Below, in pieces: positions 62,592 through 64,000 of a DNA stretch of 64,000 nt. The notes beneath the pieces were generated by a model, which saw only the letters and a list, made by a program, of their open reading frames with translations, searched no databases and was not told the DNA's origin. Origin of the DNA: JBFXCK01 sp050182275 (lineage in GTDB: Bacteria; Pseudomonadota; Alphaproteobacteria; SHNJ01); contig JBFXCK010000001.1 of assembly GCA_050182275.1 (NCBI GenBank), positions 124,001 to 188,000 of the forward strand, read 5' to 3'. Made by a program: the position numbers and the translations under genes. The stretch's first letter is position 1. Each line of letters opens with the position of its first letter.

Positions 62592-62676
62592 GGGACACCA
62601 TCCAGAAAAGAGAAATTATAGGAAAGATAAAGCCGCAATCCACTTCCGTATTATAGCCTAAAAGTGAATAATAGCT

Positions 62677-62688
62677 TAACTATAGTTA
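62677..62688. promoter_or_regulatory. 12-bp perfect palindrome TAACTATAGTTA
   Basis: A perfect 12-base palindrome in the 161-base gap between maoC and the 62753 gene. It contains TATAGT on both strands, so it can serve as a -10 box in either direction or as an operator. Confidence 0.35.
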
Positions 62689-62707
62689 TCTTTTGTGGCT
62701 TTGTTCA
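62679..62707 (-). promoter_or_regulatory. candidate promoter of maoC-ribF
   Basis: On the minus strand TGAACA (62707-62702, four of six) and TATAGT (62684-62679, five of six) are 17 bases apart. It would start transcription about 80 bases before the maoC ATG. The -10 falls inside the palindrome. Confidence 0.4.
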
Positions 62708-62752
62708 CGCTTCTTTTAGTGCTTGGCGGCATAATAAAGAAGGAGAAACGCC

Positions 62753-63025
62753 ATGCGCCAAACCTTATTGTTTTTGATTGTTTTGGGCATATTAGGCTTA
62801 GCCGGTCATCCGGCATTGGCCTTGGCCATTACGCCTGCCGGTGCGGAAAAGGCTGCCGGTATGTCTGGGGCCATTTTTGTCAAATCGGGCAATATGTATG
62901 ATTCGATGAAAAGACTCGGCAATTCCACTCAAAAAACTTTCAATCAATTGGACCGCAAAATGCAACCCGCGCATAAGCCCCCTAAACCTTATACTAAGCC
63001 GGCGAAGCCGAAACGCTATAAATAG
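62753..63025 (+). CDS. small exported protein, unrecognised
   Basis: A 90-residue protein with a signal peptide (MRQTLLFLIVLGILGLAGHPALALA). The mature part has a Gly/Met-rich segment (GAEKAAGMSGAIFVKSGNMYDSMKRLG) and ends in a basic Pro/Lys tail (KPPKPYTKPAKPKRYK). AAGAAGGAG lies about 7 bases before the ATG, so translation is likely. I recognise no family. The basic tail could bind the cell wall, LPS or nucleic acid. It is divergent from maoC and lies 80 bases upstream of kbl. Confidence 0.7.
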   Translation: MRQTLLFLIVLGILGLAGHPALALAITPAGAEKAAGMSGAIFVKSGNMYDSMKRLGNSTQKTFNQLDRKMQPAHKPPKPYTKPAKPKRYK

Positions 63026-63105
63026 TCCTTTTGCGGGCGCGAGCAAGGGGCATTGCGCCAAATCCCATAATCCGCTTTAAATAGGCTTCTTTTTAGGAGC
63101 CTTTC

Positions 63106-64000
63106 ATGGCAAGTTCCAAAGCCGCTTTTGCCGGCCATCTACAAAATCAATTGCGCGATATTCAGGCCCAAGGCTTATTCAAGCAAGAGCGGGTGATCAC
63201 CACTTCGCAGCATCCGCATATCAAGGTGCAGGGTGAGGGCGGCGAAAAATCCGTGCTTAATTTTTGCGCCAATAATTATTTGGGTTTGGCGAATCACTCT
63301 TCCCTTATTCAGGCCGCCGAAGCGGCGTTAGAAAGCCATGGCATTGGCATGGCATCGGTGCGTTTTATTTGCGGCACGCAAGATTTGCATCAGGAATTGG
63401 AAAAGCGCTTGGCCCAGTTTTTGGGCATGGAAGATTGCATCTTATACCCTTCCGCTTTCGACGCCAATGGCGGTTTGTTTGAAACTTTGCTGGGCGAGGA
63501 AGATGCGATTATTTCCGATACGCTTAACCACGCTAGCATTATCGATGGCATCCGCCTGTGCAAAGCCAAGCGCTTTCGCTACGCTAATAACGATATGGCG
63601 GAATTAGAGGCAAGACTAGCCGAGGCCAAAGATGCCCGCTTTAAATTAATCGCAACTGATGGCGTGTTTTCGATGGACGGCATTATCGCCGATCTTGAAA
63701 AAATTTGCGATCTGGCCGGCCGCTATGGCGCTTTAGTAATGGTCGATGATTGCCATGCCACCGGCTTTTTAGGCAAAAACGGCCGCGGCAGCCATGAATA
63801 CCGTAATGTCATGAATCGCATCGATATTATCACCGGGACCTTGGGCAAAGCATTGGGCGGCGCATCGGGCGGATTTACGGCGGCATCCAAGGAAATTGTC
63901 GGCTTTTTGCGCCAGCGCTCCAGGCCCTATTTATTTTCCAACGCGGTGGCTCCGCCTTTAGTGGCGGCGGCGATCGCGGCGCTTGATGTGGTGGAAAAAG
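63106..64000 (+). CDS. kbl: glycine C-acetyltransferase (2-amino-3-ketobutyrate CoA ligase), 3' end beyond the window
   Basis: Cleaves 2-amino-3-ketobutyrate with CoA to glycine and acetyl-CoA, the second step of threonine degradation. The 298 residues present run open to the window edge; the family is close to 395 long, so about a quarter is missing. PLP-site motifs are LNFCANNYLGLANH near 49, NHASIIDGIRLCKA near 145, MVDDCHATGFLG near 208 and the PLP lysine in TGTLGKALGGASGG near 248. AGGAG lies 8 bases before the ATG. The product glycine would feed the gcv system encoded at 19-25 kb. 8-amino-7-oxononanoate synthase is the main alternative, but ANNYLG with SVRFICGTQ favours Kbl. Confidence 0.92.
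   Translation, partial: MASSKAAFAGHLQNQLRDIQAQGLFKQERVITTSQHPHIKVQGEGGEKSVLNFCANNYLGLANHSSLIQAAEAALESHGIGMASVRFICGTQDLHQELEKRLAQFLGMEDCILYPSAFDANGGLFETLLGEEDAIISDTLNHASIIDGIRLCKAKRFRYANNDMAELEARLAEAKDARFKLIATDGVFSMDGIIADLEKICDLAGRYGALVMVDDCHATGFLGKNGRGSHEYRNVMNRIDIITGTLGKALGGASGGFTAASKEIVGFLRQRSRPYLFSNAVAPPLVAAAIAALDVVEK

Noticed and set aside
63030..63060. GGCGC/GCGCC stem after the 62753 gene as a terminator
   Set aside because: Only five pairs, a 14-base loop and no T-run.

Overview
This 64 kb window is almost entirely chromosomal housekeeping DNA from an alphaproteobacterium of roughly balanced base composition. The lineage call rests on gene content and order. mutY, a DUF721/DciA gene, a DsbA-like gene and smc lie in a row. 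The F0 genes atpI-atpB-atpE-atpF'-atpF stand apart from F1 and include the duplicated b' subunit. A ctaC-ctaD-ctaB-coxF-ctaG-ctaE-surf1 block encodes an aa3-type oxidase. A BamF (DUF3035) lipoprotein follows lspA. The order or family cannot be fixed from this window. No rRNA, tRNA, insertion sequence or prophage was seen.

Layout. 1-7307: rpe, a heparinase II/III-family gene, then a four-gene surface-polysaccharide module (polymerase/ligase-like protein, WecA/WbpL-type initiating transferase, 4-ketosugar reductase, WbpM-type 4,6-dehydratase). 7322-15300: purH, mutY, dciA, dsbA-like, dps and smc. 15335-17716: the F0 ATP synthase operon behind a good sigma70-like promoter. 17713-19392: a C-terminal J-domain protein and an unrecognised 330-residue protein. 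19389-26011: the glycine cleavage genes (lipoprotein, gcvT, gcvH, gcvPA, gcvPB on the minus strand), with a PcfJ-like gene inserted between gcvT and gcvH. 26069-31204: ispH, a small unknown gene, rnhA, a lone solute-binding protein, a DsbD/ScsB-like reductase and yqgE. 31201-39368: peptidases M16 and M32 downstream of the cytochrome c oxidase operon, including a 36-residue coxF-like gene. 39526-48712: tldD, rsmE, ubiA, tldE and a lipid A block (msbA, DUF374 acyltransferase, waaA, lpxK). 48705-57384: xseA, purD, tadA, a class-I amidotransferase hydrolase, rluB, rsmD, mutL, pgi and bamF. 57368-64000: lspA, ileS, a small exported basic protein with a perfect terminator, ribF, a MaoC hydratase, a second small exported protein and the start of kbl.

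How the genes work together. The polysaccharide, lipid A and BamF genes describe an LPS-bearing outer membrane. The cox and atp operons describe aerobic respiration. The gcv genes and kbl describe threonine/glycine catabolism feeding one-carbon units to purine synthesis (purH, purD). The genome is compact: seven convergent gene pairs share exactly four bases through interlocked stop codons, and several divergent pairs have almost no space between them.

I found no large undescribed system. The best leads are the PcfJ-like gene in the gcv cluster, the orphan gene at 18400, the short protein in the usual thrB slot, the sugar-initiation module, and a hairpin at the extreme left edge that resembles a type I-E CRISPR repeat.
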